Origin: Cylicocyclus nassatus
Lineage: Eukaryota > Nematoda > Chromadorea > Rhabditida > Strongylidae
DNA: 64,000 nucleotides
Assembly (NCBI GenBank): GCA_958299035.1
Contig: CATQJL010000223.1
Location: forward strand, 16,153,742 to 16,217,741
Direction: 5' to 3'
The translations under genes and the position numbers were made by a program. Below, one piece after another: positions 10,801 to 21,689 of the stretch (its first letter is position 1; the number at the start of each line of letters is the position of its first letter). A model generated the notes under the pieces. That model did not search any database. It was not told the DNA's origin and was given only the letters and a program-made list of their open reading frames with translations.

Positions 10801-13499
10801 GACATCAAAGTGCTGTTCCATACTGCCGCACTGCCCACAGCTGGCCGCACTAACCGCAGCGGCCGCAGCATGTTGTGAAAGGAGAAGGAAAACTTAACTG
10901 AAACTGTGAAAGGGAAGTCAGAACTTGTAAACCTTTTACGCGTCATTCATGGTGTTTGGTCGTGTTTGTTCAGCATCACGCGTGAATGCCGCGGCTGCTG
11001 CAGCTAGCTGCAGTCAGCTGCGGTCAGCAGCAGTGTGAAATAACCTAAAGATGTTACTTATGTTATTTTAAAGGCACTGTATGAATTCTTTTTAAATAAG
11101 AATGGAAATTCGTACAAAATAAAATTTCTTTTGTAATACCTATACCAGTGAATATATTAGGTTGGCTAAAAAATAATTTTGGTCGTTTTTGGAGTTTGTA
11201 GAAATGTTACAACTCAATTTTTGTGTAAATTGGTACCATAGGAGAGAGCAGACCAAGGAGAATGGTTGGTTGAACTCCAGTTCTTCTAAAAATAATTTTC
11301 TGAGAACTAAATGGTGCAGGAAAAAAGAATGGTCTGAAAAACGAGTTGAAGTTGAGTTTCAAATGTAGATTCGGTACATACAACAGGTTTTCATTTTTGC
11401 AACCGATCACATGGCCATAGGTAGTTGAATTCGAGTGATCTGAAATGCCCAAAATTCGACTTCCACGCGCGAATGCCTAGAAATTTTCACATTTTGGCTA
11501 CAGCAAATCATATACTGCAGGTCACAACCTTCATTGTAATTCGCATCTAGCCGAAGGGTTGTGTGTATCCAACCGTCAATTTATTACCTTGTGCGCTTAC
11601 TACAGGACGAGAACGAAACTTAGTAAGTCAAGAAAGCAATTTTTTGTAAATCTGGTCATATGAGGGCATGCCTGTCATTATTTGGTGACAGAAAAATTCT
11701 GACTACTTGATTTTTGGAAGCAGAGGTTGAAGCTATCTTCTTACAAGAAAATCTCATTTGAAAAACTACTACTTGAACTGTTATAGAGCTGTGAATTTGC
11801 ATCTCAAAAACGAACTTATTTGCTGGGCAAACTTACTTTACACTTCTGCGCCCAATTACCGTCCTATTGGCATGGCGCCAAAATGGAAAGTGGAGAACAG
11901 ATTGTTCACTACATTTGTGCACCATAGATGTTACTCATGTTAATTCAAAACACTGCATCTATTCGTTCTAAACGAGATGAAAATAGTGCAGGATAAAGTT
12001 TCGTTTGTAAGTTCTACGTAGATCACATGTCTTTACAGTGAATATACCTTACCTTCTGTGCAACTTATGGTCCTATTGGCATGGCGCAAATTGGGGAAAG
12101 GAATACGGAGCCATTTGCTGTATCTTAAAGAGAAGAAAAGTGCGCTCAAAAATCCACATTTGAGTTGGCAGTCCTGATAAACAGGTTCAACGAGCTCTCT
12201 TGCGCGACAAAACTTGGTCCGTACGGCAACCGTTGTCATGGCTGTCCTGCAAGACTATCGGAAGGGCTCTGGCAAATTGGCATCTGTTTCGGTCTATCAT
12301 AAATTATATGGGCGTCTGTTTTGATTTTAATGATGATCTCAGGCGCTGGTCAGACGACTGTCTGGGACCGGACCCGCTAAGTGGAAATGAAAATCTGATG
12401 GCATGATGGTAGAAGGTTGTATGCAACAACGGAACGAACATTGTTGACTAAATTTTACTAGATTGTCACTTCGTTGATTTCATCAAAACTCTATGAATTT
12501 GTAAAACGACTTAATAAGTTCCAGCTGAGGAAAGCAGCATTTCTATCAAATCATTTATTCCCTTTTTACTTTTTAATTTACCCGTACTCATCCCAGTTTT
12601 TACACAATGCATTTAATCTCTACCAGCTATAATGATACACTCATGAACCAAAAAAACAAATAACGCATGGAATTACAAAAAATTTCTAAGTGAGGCTAAA
12701 CATGAACATTGGAGCTTATTCACAACGTTACCTCCGAAAACGCCGCTGAAACGCCAAAATCCAATTATGAAAAAACAAAAACAGCTCGCGACTTCCGCAA
12801 TAGTGATGGTTGGATCAGTCCCTTCCTGAAGATAGTTGAAGATATCAAGGATGCAGCAACTCTCTGAAATGCAAAAAAAGCGTTTAACAGAAAAACATGA
12901 AAGAGAAGGGGCGCGCAAAGGCAAATAGATAATTTGTGCAAGACATGAGATGCAGAAGTTTCATTCTCAAATCCTGCTCTAAGTTCGTAATTCTCTATTG
13001 CACAAGAAGAAGCAAGATGCCCAAATGAGACAAAAATGGGCAAAGAATTTAAAATGTTGAAGAGAGTCAAGAATTGCCATTTCGTGCCTCTCAAAACGGC
13101 ATGCGGGTGGCTGCAGCACATGCAGCACAGATTAGGCTACAGTTCTAGCACAGTGCGAGAACTGTGCTAGAACTGTTCCAAAACTTCGCTATCAGTATAA
13201 ACCCAGCCTATTAGTAGACATCTGTTGCACAAATTGGAATTTGAACTGGAGCAACATGGTTGGGTACAGTTGCGGTGGAGCGCAGCACCTTCAACATCTT
13301 CAACTTCAGCACCGTCATCCTTCATCGAACTCATTGTAAGTAAAGTAAGCTCGGAAAAGTACTGCGGATGGAATTACGACATTTTTTTCACCAAAGCGAC
13401 TTAGGCGCGTCCTATCAAAAAATCTTACGAAAAACTCCCAATCTTCATTGTTTCTCTGGGCTCATTATAGTTGAAAAAACGAGCTTAGCAGTATGGATC
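10801..13499. other. Long AT-rich stretch, no gene supported
   Basis: Small items only: a CTGCAGCTAGCTGCAGTC-type repeat near 10995-11035; an imperfect direct repeat (11050-11158 with 11930-12048); and a shared GTCCTATTGGCATGGCG word at 11862 and 12070. A mariner-like end (TTAGGTTGGCTAAAAAATAA) starts near 11157 without a recognised partner. Frames at 12673-13121 on the minus strand are hydrophobic in places but have no family signature. Confidence 0.35.
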
Positions 13500-13773
13500 A
13501 TTGTTCAACAACGATGAAACTGTCCCAAACACAAACATTTGTAGAGCACTAATGACAGCATCAACGACGAGAAAAAAAGCACGTGTAGGTTTAAACTGAG
13601 GACTGAGGGTCCGCGCCCTAAGGCAACCAGCTTAGACGAAAGATGAAGAGGACTATATCTCACAGCCAAAAAATTTTGGCTGGGGAAATCGTTGACATGC
13701 GCATTTCGTAAAACAGATAATGTTCGAATGATGTGAATGCTCAATCTGTCAAGCAGTGTCAGCCATTGAGAAC
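13500..13773 (-). other. Intron-like segment paralogous to 41040-41210
   Basis: It shares AAGAGGACTATAT and CGTTGAC words, in order, with the region just downstream of exon 2 of the receptor at 33.4-43.9 kb. This suggests that it once followed exon 2 of the broken receptor A directly and was pushed away by the 13.8-16.5 kb insertion. The 79-residue minus-strand frame in it is probably not translated. Confidence 0.35.
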
Positions 13774-13805
13774 GACACTAATCCGCAAGTTCAACCAAGG
13801 GACGA

Positions 13806-13863
13806 GTGGCATAGTGGTATGAGGCGCCGCCATGACCAGATCGAACACAGGTTCGATCCCCGC
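13806..13863 (+). pseudogene. tRNA-like SINE head with A and B boxes
   Basis: TGGCATAGTGGTATGAGG (A box) is followed about 25 bases later by GGTTCGATCCCC (a perfect B box), as in tRNA genes. The acceptor arm does not close convincingly. It marks the left edge of the composite insertion that carries the CCGGAG minisatellite words, so it may be the promoter-bearing head of a retroposed element. Confidence 0.5.
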
Positions 13864-13925
13864 CCAAGGGCCCAAGCCCTCCAGCCTCCAGGGCTGGTAA
13901 ATTGGTACCAGCTCAGACAGTCGAC

Positions 13926-14095
13926 GGCATACCTCCGGAGCAGAAATGGCCGAGCCGAAGGGTTTCCCCAGCTGGGGATTGCCACTCGTGCTCCGGAGAC
14001 CTCCCATTTATGCTCCGGAGTCCTCCCATTTTGTGCTCCGGAGACCTCCCATTTGTGCGCCGGACCCCTCCGATTTTCTGCTCCGCAAGTCTGCC
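13926..14095 (-). repeat. CCGGAG minisatellite fragment
   Basis: Four or more units of the CTCCGGAG...CCTCCCATTT type, the inverse of the array at 18480-18972, follow the tRNA-like head. The frames on both strands are repeat by-products. Confidence 0.6.
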
Positions 14096-14099
14096 GCGG

Positions 14100-15861
14100 C
14101 ATACTGTAACTAGCCCTAATTAAGCTCCAAACCCCAATTATGTATCTAAACCCCATAGCCGAATACGACCCCCCCCCCCCGAGTAGGACTTCAGCGCGAC
14201 CCTCACCCCCGTACTCTACCCCCTCCCTCTCACCCTAGCGTTTGTAGATAGAAAATAAAAGAATGAAGGGACAAGAATTTATTTCAAATTGACTGCAAAC
14301 AATCTACTGCAAACTGCATAGCTACATAATGTCTTCCCATAGCTATTTTGCTGAACGCAACCAGCATTAATCCAACGGCAGCAAACCGGTACTGGAGATA
14401 AAATGCGACACTAGAATAATATCATCAATTTATTTTACTATGGCATTTGTTATCCCAAAAATGTTGCCACATCGGCAAATGCACTATAAACTCCCACAAA
14501 AACTAATGAAAAGACTGTACCTGGCCGCCTTCCGAAGCGATTACCAAGAAGCGGAAATAACACAATAAGTGGTCCATTGAAAGTAGAACAACAATGATAA
14601 TTTGATCTGCCCTTATAGGCATCTATGTAGCTAGAGCAGAGCTAAGGAGACGTCCCACCATCATTGGAAAGATGAAGTAGTCCAGTTGAGTACCAGTACG
14701 TGGGCTGACGCACATCTGTAAGAGTAGCATTCCCGAAAAGTTGAGGCATTGCACACCAAATGCAAAAGGAAGTTCAGAACCAACATCTTGAACTACTAAA
14801 GCACTTCTTCAGATCGTCTTCCTAATGAAGCAAAACACATGGACAACCTACTGATAATAGAATGCAAAGATGCTTTTTCCTTAATTTCATGCCTGTTCTA
14901 AGAATGAGTGGTACTTGAAGAAACGCTCATTTTAGTTTTGACGTTAACGCACCTCAATGTAGAGAAAAACCATCAAAGCAAATGTTTCCATGCTCCCTGA
15001 TAGGAAAACGAGTCCAACAGATAAACTCGCCAACTTCATCATGAGTAGCACACTTCCTAGCACAGAAAAAATAAAACTACACAGCATTGAGAGAGTAGGC
15101 AATAGAACCCCTGAATGACAATATTTTGAACTTTCGAATTTATTGAGGCCAATAAAAAATTGCATAAGGAAAAATAAGTACCGCGCTTAAAGAAAGGTTT
15201 TCATCTTCCAGAAACAAGGCAATTACTTGTAACAATGCAAGGCGAATTCTGCGGTGAGCCGGCGATGTGTGGATCAAATAACTATAAAAAGAAAAACACT
15301 GCTTGTGAAAACGGCAAATTTTAGCCATTTACCCTTGTAAATTTGATGTCACTACTCAAGCTGCACGGCATGCAGCAAAACACTATCATCAGTACGTGGA
15401 AGACGACAGCAATAGTGGTGAGAACGGTTGTAGCCCAGATATTTGGAGAGAGGGGACGGGTGCGATAGGGATGGATGTGGGGGCGACAGACGTAGAAAGA
15501 CTAAAATATAACATCTTGCCTAAAAATGCATAGGAAGTAATATTAGATAAAATGGAGAAGATTACACAAGTTTTATGTCACCACACCTGCTGTGTAAACG
15601 CGGAAAAACAGCAGTAAGTCGAAAACGACAGCCAAGCACTAAAAGTGACTGAGTGCATCCGCACGAAAACCTAAAACCTGAAACCTGAAAAGAAGGAGAT
15701 GAACAAATAAACGTCAACGCGCCGACGAATAACACGAAAAACCAAAAAAAAAGAAAAAACGAGCGCGAAACGACAAAAAAAAAGGGTAAGTCGAGAGCGA
15801 TGGCAGCTTATTTTCGAAAATGCTAAGCTGCGTATCACAGCAAATTGGCTGCGTACATATT
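14100..15861. other. Middle of the composite insertion
   Basis: It includes a poly-C run (14169-14180) next to a CGACCC tract, a candidate receptor exon (listed separately) and long AT-rich sequence. No complete gene is visible. Confidence 0.35.
14953..15110 (-). pseudogene. Candidate membrane-receptor exon, isolated
   Basis: A 158-bp open segment on the minus strand is bounded by an acceptor (CATTCAG) and a GTGCGT donor. It encodes two hydrophobic stretches, the second containing SVGLVFLSGSMETFALMVFL. Just upstream (15180-15270) the same strand reads RRIRLALLQ, similar in style to the basic loop before TM6 of nematode chemoreceptors, but the two do not join in frame. It may be a fragment of another seven-transmembrane receptor. 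The family is not identified. Confidence 0.25.
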
Positions 15862-15950
15862 GTGCTCTGGAGACCTCCCATTTTCTGCTCCGGGGCCCTC
15901 CCATTGCTCCAGAGACCCCCCATTTGTGCTCCGGAGTCCTAGAACTTTGC
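15862..15950 (-). repeat. CCGGAG minisatellite fragment
   Basis: Three to four imperfect units (GCTCCGGAG and CCTCCCATT words) of the same minisatellite family in inverse orientation, next to the hairpin at 15966-16038. Confidence 0.6.
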
Positions 15951-15965
15951 TTGTGGAGCTGCAAA

Positions 15966-16038
15966 GACGTTTGATCGGATAGGTTGCAGATCGTTTTGCT
16001 CATTTCAGGCTCTGAAGAAGGCGATCTGCCGAAACGTC
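15966..16038 (+). other. Nested hairpin with a hammerhead-like core word
   Basis: GACGTTT (15966-15972) pairs with AAACGTC (16032-16038), and GCAGATCG (15987-15994) pairs with CGATCTGC (16022-16029). The right side reads CTGAAGAAGGCGATCTGCCG followed by AAAC. The order CTGANGA, stem, GAAA is that of the hammerhead ribozyme core, although the stem II closing pair would be A-C here. Hammerhead motifs are known in Penelope-like elements. Self-cleavage is unproven and the structure may simply be a transposon hairpin. Confidence 0.3.
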
Positions 16039-16134
16039 AGCCACTCAATAAATAATTGTTACCAATCTCGAGTGCGGCTTACATAAACAACTATATCTAC
16101 GCCATGCCGAGGTTCATAGAGAGTCGAACAATCC

Positions 16135-16260
16135 ATGTGCTCCGGAGGTGTCCCATATCTGGCGCACTCGCGACGGGCAAATCTCTGCTCCGAGGCTCTC
16201 CCAAATCTGGCGTACCTCCGGAGCAGAGATTTGCGCGTCCCGGAGAAGGGTCCCATTCGC
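16135..16260. repeat. CCGGAG-type minisatellite variant
   Basis: Degenerate units alternate CTCCGGAG with CAAATCT or CCAAATCTGGCG. The same CCAAATTTGG and GCCAGATTTGGC words flank the main array at 18400-18480, so the two belong to one composite repeat. Confidence 0.5.
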
Positions 16261-16578
16261 CTGCTTGTGACTACACCGTGACCTACAAGAAGAAACCGCC
16301 CCCTCGCCTCGCTCTCATTGGTCAATTGGGTCCTCCGCGGCTCTGCCAGATTTCGACTGTCCGCCGCGACTACGGCACCGACTGTCTGAGAGAGTAATCT
16401 GGGAGGATAAAAGCACTGACTTAGTAAACTGCTGGCCTCGCAAGTCACTGTATAGGCCCGCACGCTTACGATTGCCTCTTCGATTATGAAGTAGTGTGCG
16501 TTCGGCGCATGCCCGCAAAGAGTATTAAACGCCAAATTCTTTATCCTTTATCCTTAATCATTCAAAAGAAATACTTAC

Positions 16579-18218
16579 AAAACGCTGTCCGGAGCAACAT
16601 AAAATACAAATAACAGTAGATTAGGAACGTTGTAGATGGCGCGTGCCATACATAAATAACCGTACGCGTTATGATAAGATCTAAGACTTATGAACATGAC
16701 AACTTTATAACTGTTGCAAAAGGTATCAATCAAGCTAACCTGAAATATAGGTTTTATGCGTTGATCGTAAGATGACCACCCACACAGCGTGATATAAAAA
16801 GACCCCGGCCGAATTTCCCAGACAAGGCCAAAGCGCTCAAAAGCGCCGAAATCCTCTAATGTCTCTTTACTTTCTCGGGAAGAGAGATGTGAAAATGTCG
16901 AGCGTTTTTAGGCTCTTTTGGGCAAAATCTGGCCGGGGCCCTAAACTAGTCATTCCTTCAAGACTGCCATAAAAATTGCAAATCCTACACATAACAATGT
17001 TTAACACCTAGAATTTCATTTTAGAAAGCTGCCATCACTGCCAAATTTGTCATTCAATTAAAGCTTTTAGTGACGAAAATAACTTGCCAGAGAGATTTTG
17101 AATTTATATTATTAGCGTCATGTCTATCAGGCAAATGTGTGTGAGAGAGATTTTTATTACGTATGAAGGATCCTTGAAAGTGAAAAAGAACTCCGTTTTG
17201 AAAGCGCATGTGCGCGAAAACTTAATTGATGTTTGATTAACTGCAATGCGAAATCTTTATTTATCTGCCTTTATAAGATGTGCTTGAGCACAAACACCTT
17301 TTAAGAGCTCTCATTTTCGTCCACACGAGGATACCTTACTGTTCATTGTAAATTTTCAAATAACAATGCATACCTGACCAATGAAGATAGGCAGATCTTT
17401 GCGTTCAAACACCTATCCTCTATTTCTAACTTACAAACATAGTAAGCAGGAAAATACTTCAGAAGTTGCCCATCAATTTGAAGAGACCAAAAGAACATAC
17501 AATGAATGTGATAAGTCCAGTATTTACTGGGTCTCCCAAAAAAATATGAACGCTGTTTGATTGTTAATAACTCCCTTGATTTCATGTCTTTCGCCGAGAC
17601 TGAGGCGTTATTTCATAAAGCGAGGTTCAACTTAGATTTTTGATAGGGAGCGAATCACCGATCGCTGTTCGTTACTGTAAGATTACGGTATGAATTTCGA
17701 CAAGGATTTTAGGCCATTGGAGGCCATATTCTCCTCGGAACAAAACCAAACAAGCCAAAAACTTTTATACCACGGTAATGAAAGTCGCTGATTTCGAATG
17801 TGAAATTTCCGCTTTACTGTGATGACTTTCTCAAATTTATTTCAGCCGCAACAACTGAATTTCCAGCATTCGTCAAAAATGTGATTACACCGTCAAAAAA
17901 ACTAAGAATACTCGTAAAAAGTTGTGCAATGGAATCAGCGAGCGCGAGAACCTTAGTACACTATATTTCAGATTTTTTGAAAAAAAATTTGTCAAATAGC
18001 ATATTTCACAATAGATCCACATGCTAGAAGTTTATACCGTAATCCTACAGTAACGAACAGCGATCGGTGATTCGCTCCCTGCTAAAAACCTACGTTGAAC
18101 CTCGCTCTACAGAATAGTGCCTCAAGCTCGGCGAAAGACCTGAAAGCAACGGAGTTATTAACGAGCAAACAGTGTTCATTTTTTGGGACACACTGTGGTG
18201 TACATTTGGAAAATCCAT
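16579..18218 (-). pseudogene. Srx-like chemoreceptor relic (locus A), first exon split by a MITE
   Basis: Two exons of a nematode seven-transmembrane receptor are recognisable. Exon 1 starts at ATG (18218), encodes MDFPN..., is interrupted by a 669-bp MITE (17527-18195) and resumes 17526-17501 as TGLITFI before a GTATGT donor. Exon 2 (16739-16579, 161 bp) has a TTTCAG acceptor and GTAAGT donor and encodes SYHNAYGYLCMARAIYNVPN, the TM1-TM2 loop typical of Srx receptors. The paralog at 33.4-43.9 kb has exons of identical length and phase. TM3-TM7 exons were not found down to 8 kb. Exon 1 disruption and the missing 3' part make a functional product unlikely. Confidence 0.65.
17527..18195. mobile_element. 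Mariner-type MITE inside a receptor exon
   Basis: It is the second copy of the family at 7353-8000, in the opposite orientation, with inverted ends of about 165 bp (CTGGGTCTCCCAAAA and TTTTGGGACACACTG). TA precedes it (17525-17526); the right flank is TG, one change from TA. The uninterrupted paralog (43826-43873) shows the pre-insertion exon and so fixes the insertion point. It carries no transposase. Confidence 0.8.
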
Positions 18219-18479
18219 AGATAAGGGGCACCTTAGACAATCGACGGGACCCCTCCGCCGGACCCTCCGAAACTGCCAGAGTCGCGCCGGACCCAGTTGA
18301 CCAATGAGAGAAGGGCAAATGGGCGGTCCATCGCGGTGCATCACTGGCAGGCAAATGGGAGGCTTCTCCGGCCCTGCTGCAAAGGTTCGCCATTTCTCCG
18401 GCGCGACTCTGCCAGATTTGGCGGACTCCGCGCCGCGGAAAATTTGCGCGGCGCGTGTCCGCCAAATTTGGAAGAGCCG

Positions 18480-18972
18480 CGCCGGAGAAAATGGGAGGGG
18501 TCCGGAGCAGAAATGGGAGGCCTCCGGAGCAGAAAATGGGAGGTATCCGGAGCAGAAAATGGGAGGTATCCGGAGCAGAAAATGGGAGGTCTCCGGAGCA
18601 GAAAATGGGAGGTATCCGGAGCAGAAAATGGGAGGTGTCCGGAGCAGAAAATGGGAGGTGTCCGGAGCAGAAAATGGGAGGTATCCGGAGCAGAAAATGG
18701 GAGGTATCCGGAGCAGAAAATGGGAGGTATCCGGAGCAGAAAATGGGAGGTGTCCGGAGCAGAAATGGGAGGTATCCGGAGCAGAAAATGGGAGGTGTCC
18801 GGAGCAGAAATGGGAGGTGTCCGGAGCAGAAAATGGGAGGTATCCGGAGCAGAAAATGGGAGGTATCCGGAGCAGAAAATGGGAGGTATCCGGAGCAGAA
18901 AATGGGAGGTATCCGGAGCAGAAATGGGAGGTCTCCGCCGGAGAAATGGGAGGGCTCCGCCGGACAAATGGG
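18480..18972. repeat. 23-bp minisatellite, 19 units plus degenerate edges
   Basis: Nineteen units of the form GGAGGTATCCGGAGCAGAAAATG are present, some 22 bp long because they have one A less, flanked by CCGCCGGAGAAATGGGAGG variants. As 23 is not a multiple of three, three units make a 69-nt period, so several frames on both strands stay open for 200-300 codons. These frames are composition artefacts with no start-context, splice or homology support. Related words occur at 13.9-14.1, 15.9 and 16.1-16.3 kb. Confidence 0.9.
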
Positions 18973-19050
18973 AGACCCACCGCTGGGGAAACGCCGCGAC
19001 CCTGCCATTTCTCCGGCGGAGGGGTCCTATCCGCTGCCTGAGACCGTCAA

Positions 19051-19474
19051 TCAGAAGATAACACTGTGTACTTCCGCTTTTAAATACGCAAGGTCAAGTG
19101 TCAATCTGTTTGAAAAGCTCTCGAATGTGCTTGTGATAACTACAATTAGCGAGCCAATGAACCTCATCACTTCCTCTTTGATTTTTTTATTAAAGACGCT
19201 GTAAAGTTTGTATCTATACAAGAAAACACAGACTCTCTCTACCACAGATACTCCGCAATGTGGATCATGGAAAAAACGTTGCTTACCTATTCTGCGGCAA
19301 TCGTATACCAGAGTGGGCGAATAATTGTATCACAATCCTTAGCGAAATTTACCGCCATTTAAAGAACGGGGTTGCAGAATTCTTTGCATAAACTCGATAT
19401 CCCGCTTCTTGGTAGGGCTGAGAAGAAGCTTAGCAATGATTATTGCGTCCAAAGATGCCCTTGTTCCTCATAGT
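19051..19474. other. Region upstream of receptor locus A
   Basis: The stretch 19060-19170 resembles 43925-44000 upstream of the intact paralog (shared GTGCTTGTG...AACTACAATTA words), so it is probably the old promoter region of locus A, separated from its exon 1 by the minisatellite. A 38-residue frame reading MRFIGSLIVV lies in it but is not supported as an exon. Confidence 0.3.
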
Positions 19475-19612
19475 GCGGGTAGAGGAACGAACACCTCAAT
19501 TCGGCACAGCCTACGCGGGCTGCTGATCCTTTCGTCCTACTGCTGTGCATCGTGTTAGGACCAGCAGTCCGCGGAGGCGGTGCCGAATTGAGGTGTTCGT
19601 TCCTCTACCCGC
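19475..19612. mobile_element. 138-bp palindromic insertion with perfect 33-bp TIRs
   Basis: GCGGGTAGAGGAACGAACAC (start of the left arm, 19475-19507) is perfectly matched by 19580-19612. The inside also pairs imperfectly (CTACGCGGGCTGCTGATCCT with AGGACCAGCAGTCCGCGGAG). ATAGT is duplicated on both sides (19470-19474 and 19613-19617). A related sequence near 45165-45190 has the uninterrupted site (CATAGTGCC). This supports a recent insertion of a very small fold-back transposon. Confidence 0.75.
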
Positions 19613-20947
19613 ATAGTGCCGCTACGGGTCCAGGTAACTCAGGTAACTCGGTTTGTCTCTTGCATCGCATGCACTAACGGGAACGAAACGAGAGCCACAG
19701 CAAGCGATGGTTTCTGAAGTTGCCCAGACGTCACGACTGGACACTATGCCGACTGCAAGGCAGCGGATTAGTTTTGATAAATAGTGGCTTCTTTCAAACA
19801 AGTCATTAACTACTTCAAAGATTCATCCAAGTAGCTTTTCGAGTCTATGAATCACATAACTTTTTTCTAAAGCGAGTGATCAGGTGGATCGGTTACCAGT
19901 GAGTGTTCATAAGGGCTTTTTCAAATAACTTGGTCGTTTGTCATACCATATTTCCTTGGATAATGTGACCTTTTTTTCTAAAGCACACGATGAGAGTTAT
20001 CGGTAGTCAGTGGGTGCCTACAAATTTTCTCAAAAGTCAATGGTTTGTAAAACATATTCTCGAAGCTTGCAGTTTTGGTTTGCTCAACGCGCACTACTAA
20101 ATTTGCGCCAAAGTATAAGCGTCAAACTACAGCAGCGACACGAAAGAACTACTCAAAGTTTTGGACTCAAGCATGCCATAGAATGCTGTGATCATCCTCT
20201 ACAAAACACCATTTTACGTGCCCAAGGTGACCACTTTATGTATTTGAAAATGAGATCGTCAAACGAGCATTTTTAGAGAATGCAAAGACTCAATTCTCTA
20301 GTTTTTATTCTCAATCCGTAGTTGAAAATTTTTGAATCTTCACGCCCAAAATGTAGAGGAAGCTGCGCTATGACATCGTCGCTGAGAAAAACTGTTACTT
20401 GACTTAAAGCGAAATAAGCTGACAATGTCACTTATGTGTTAACAGACGTTTGTCTTTGAATTTTTGAATTGCAGAAGAGCTATAGCTATTACATCACACA
20501 GCGTCCAGATAATTATATAGCTTCTTCCGATTAACAAAATAGCTCCACAGTATTTATGCCTCTGAACTGTACATTTTTCAGCATATGGCATACATATAGT
20601 GGCTGGTTGAATTTTGGTAATTTTCCTGCTTATAAGTCCAAATGTCTTCCTTTGAATTATTACAGAAACTTGCTCTACAAGATGCTTTTTTTCAAAATAC
20701 AGGAGTAATTTCGGTGGAGACGCGGAACGGATTTATGAAGGTCGACGTGTATTGCGTTCAACCTTGTCGGCAAGATATTCAGTGATTTTTCTGGAGCCAC
20801 AGTTGAAAATTTCAAATCATACTGTAGCTTCCTAATGATAGAGCACTGTCACAGATTAGCTGCAGACAAGTATCATTTCCACGCCCTCTTCGTCCCGAAA
20901 ACTTACAGTTAACCTATAAGTTGAAACCTAACCTATGAGAGTGAACC
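19613..20947. other. No gene; dispersed and direct repeats
   Basis: 19613-19720 is related to 45165-45270 (ATAGTGCC...ACGGGTCC, GCATGCACTAACGGGAACGA). An imperfect direct repeat pairs 19850-19945 with 19965-20055 (TTTTTTCTAAAGC, CAGTGGGTG). An 88-residue plus-strand frame at 20010-20276 has no family signature. Confidence 0.35.
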
Positions 20948-21004
20948 TGACTTCTTGCATCCCTCTTCAACCCCAAAGGGGTTGAAGAGGGATGCAAGAA
21001 GTCA
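20948..21004. repeat. Perfect 27-bp hairpin with 3-nt loop
   Basis: TGACTTCTTGCATCCCTCTT (start of the 27-bp left arm, 20948-20974) is inverted exactly at 20978-21004 around an AAA loop. No terminal-repeat family or coding frame explains it. Absence of any mismatch suggests recent origin or a template-switch event. Confidence 0.85.
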
Positions 21005-21689
21005 CAGCTCCATCCCCGCACTTTATGTGAGATCAAGGACCAAACCTCTGCAAAAGACCTAGCAACGGTCAACATGAACCAAGTGAAGAAAATTGAAAAA
21101 TTTGAATGAACGAAATTCTCATCTCCGAACATAAGAACAAACATAAAAACATAACGCACATTTTGAAACGCACACGTTGATGGCGCATTTACCAACTATA
21201 TATATTGCATAAATTGGAGAGCCAGTTTTACGACCGCATAAACACATTCCGCTAGTAAATTTGGAGCTCTTGTAGAAAGGATGAGGACGCCAAAATGGTG
21301 TTGAATCCTTCATCTAAATACTTTTCTCAATCTCTTACAAAGACATGTCTCGTCTCACTATCTTTCGCGCAAAGATCCTGCAGCATAAACACCTCGTGCA
21401 TTTCGAGCTTCTGCAAAATCCGTCGAGATTGCATTTAATGCAAGGGAGAGAATGGTATTAAAATCTACTTCCGATAAGGCTCAGGGCAATGAACAGCGGC
21501 AGACAACTAAGCAAAAAAGAAGCATAAACGACGACAGCGCATTCTCATTGAAATATGCACGTTTACTTGGTAAGTTAGGAGCTAGCTTTGCACATTATTT
21601 TACAGGTTTAATAGTGTAATCACAAGTTTAAAACTCGAACCAGGGGAAGCAGATTCAAGCTGTTTGAACAATGTTTGGAAAACCTACTT

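Noticed and set aside
13806..13863. Functional tRNA gene
   Set aside because: A and B boxes are good, but no acceptor or full cloverleaf stem set could be formed by eye.
18082..19204. Long frames of 208-308 codons on both strands
   Set aside because: They are produced by the 23-bp minisatellite, whose 69-nt triple period keeps all frames open; the residues merely cycle through RSRKWEVSGAENGRY-like words.
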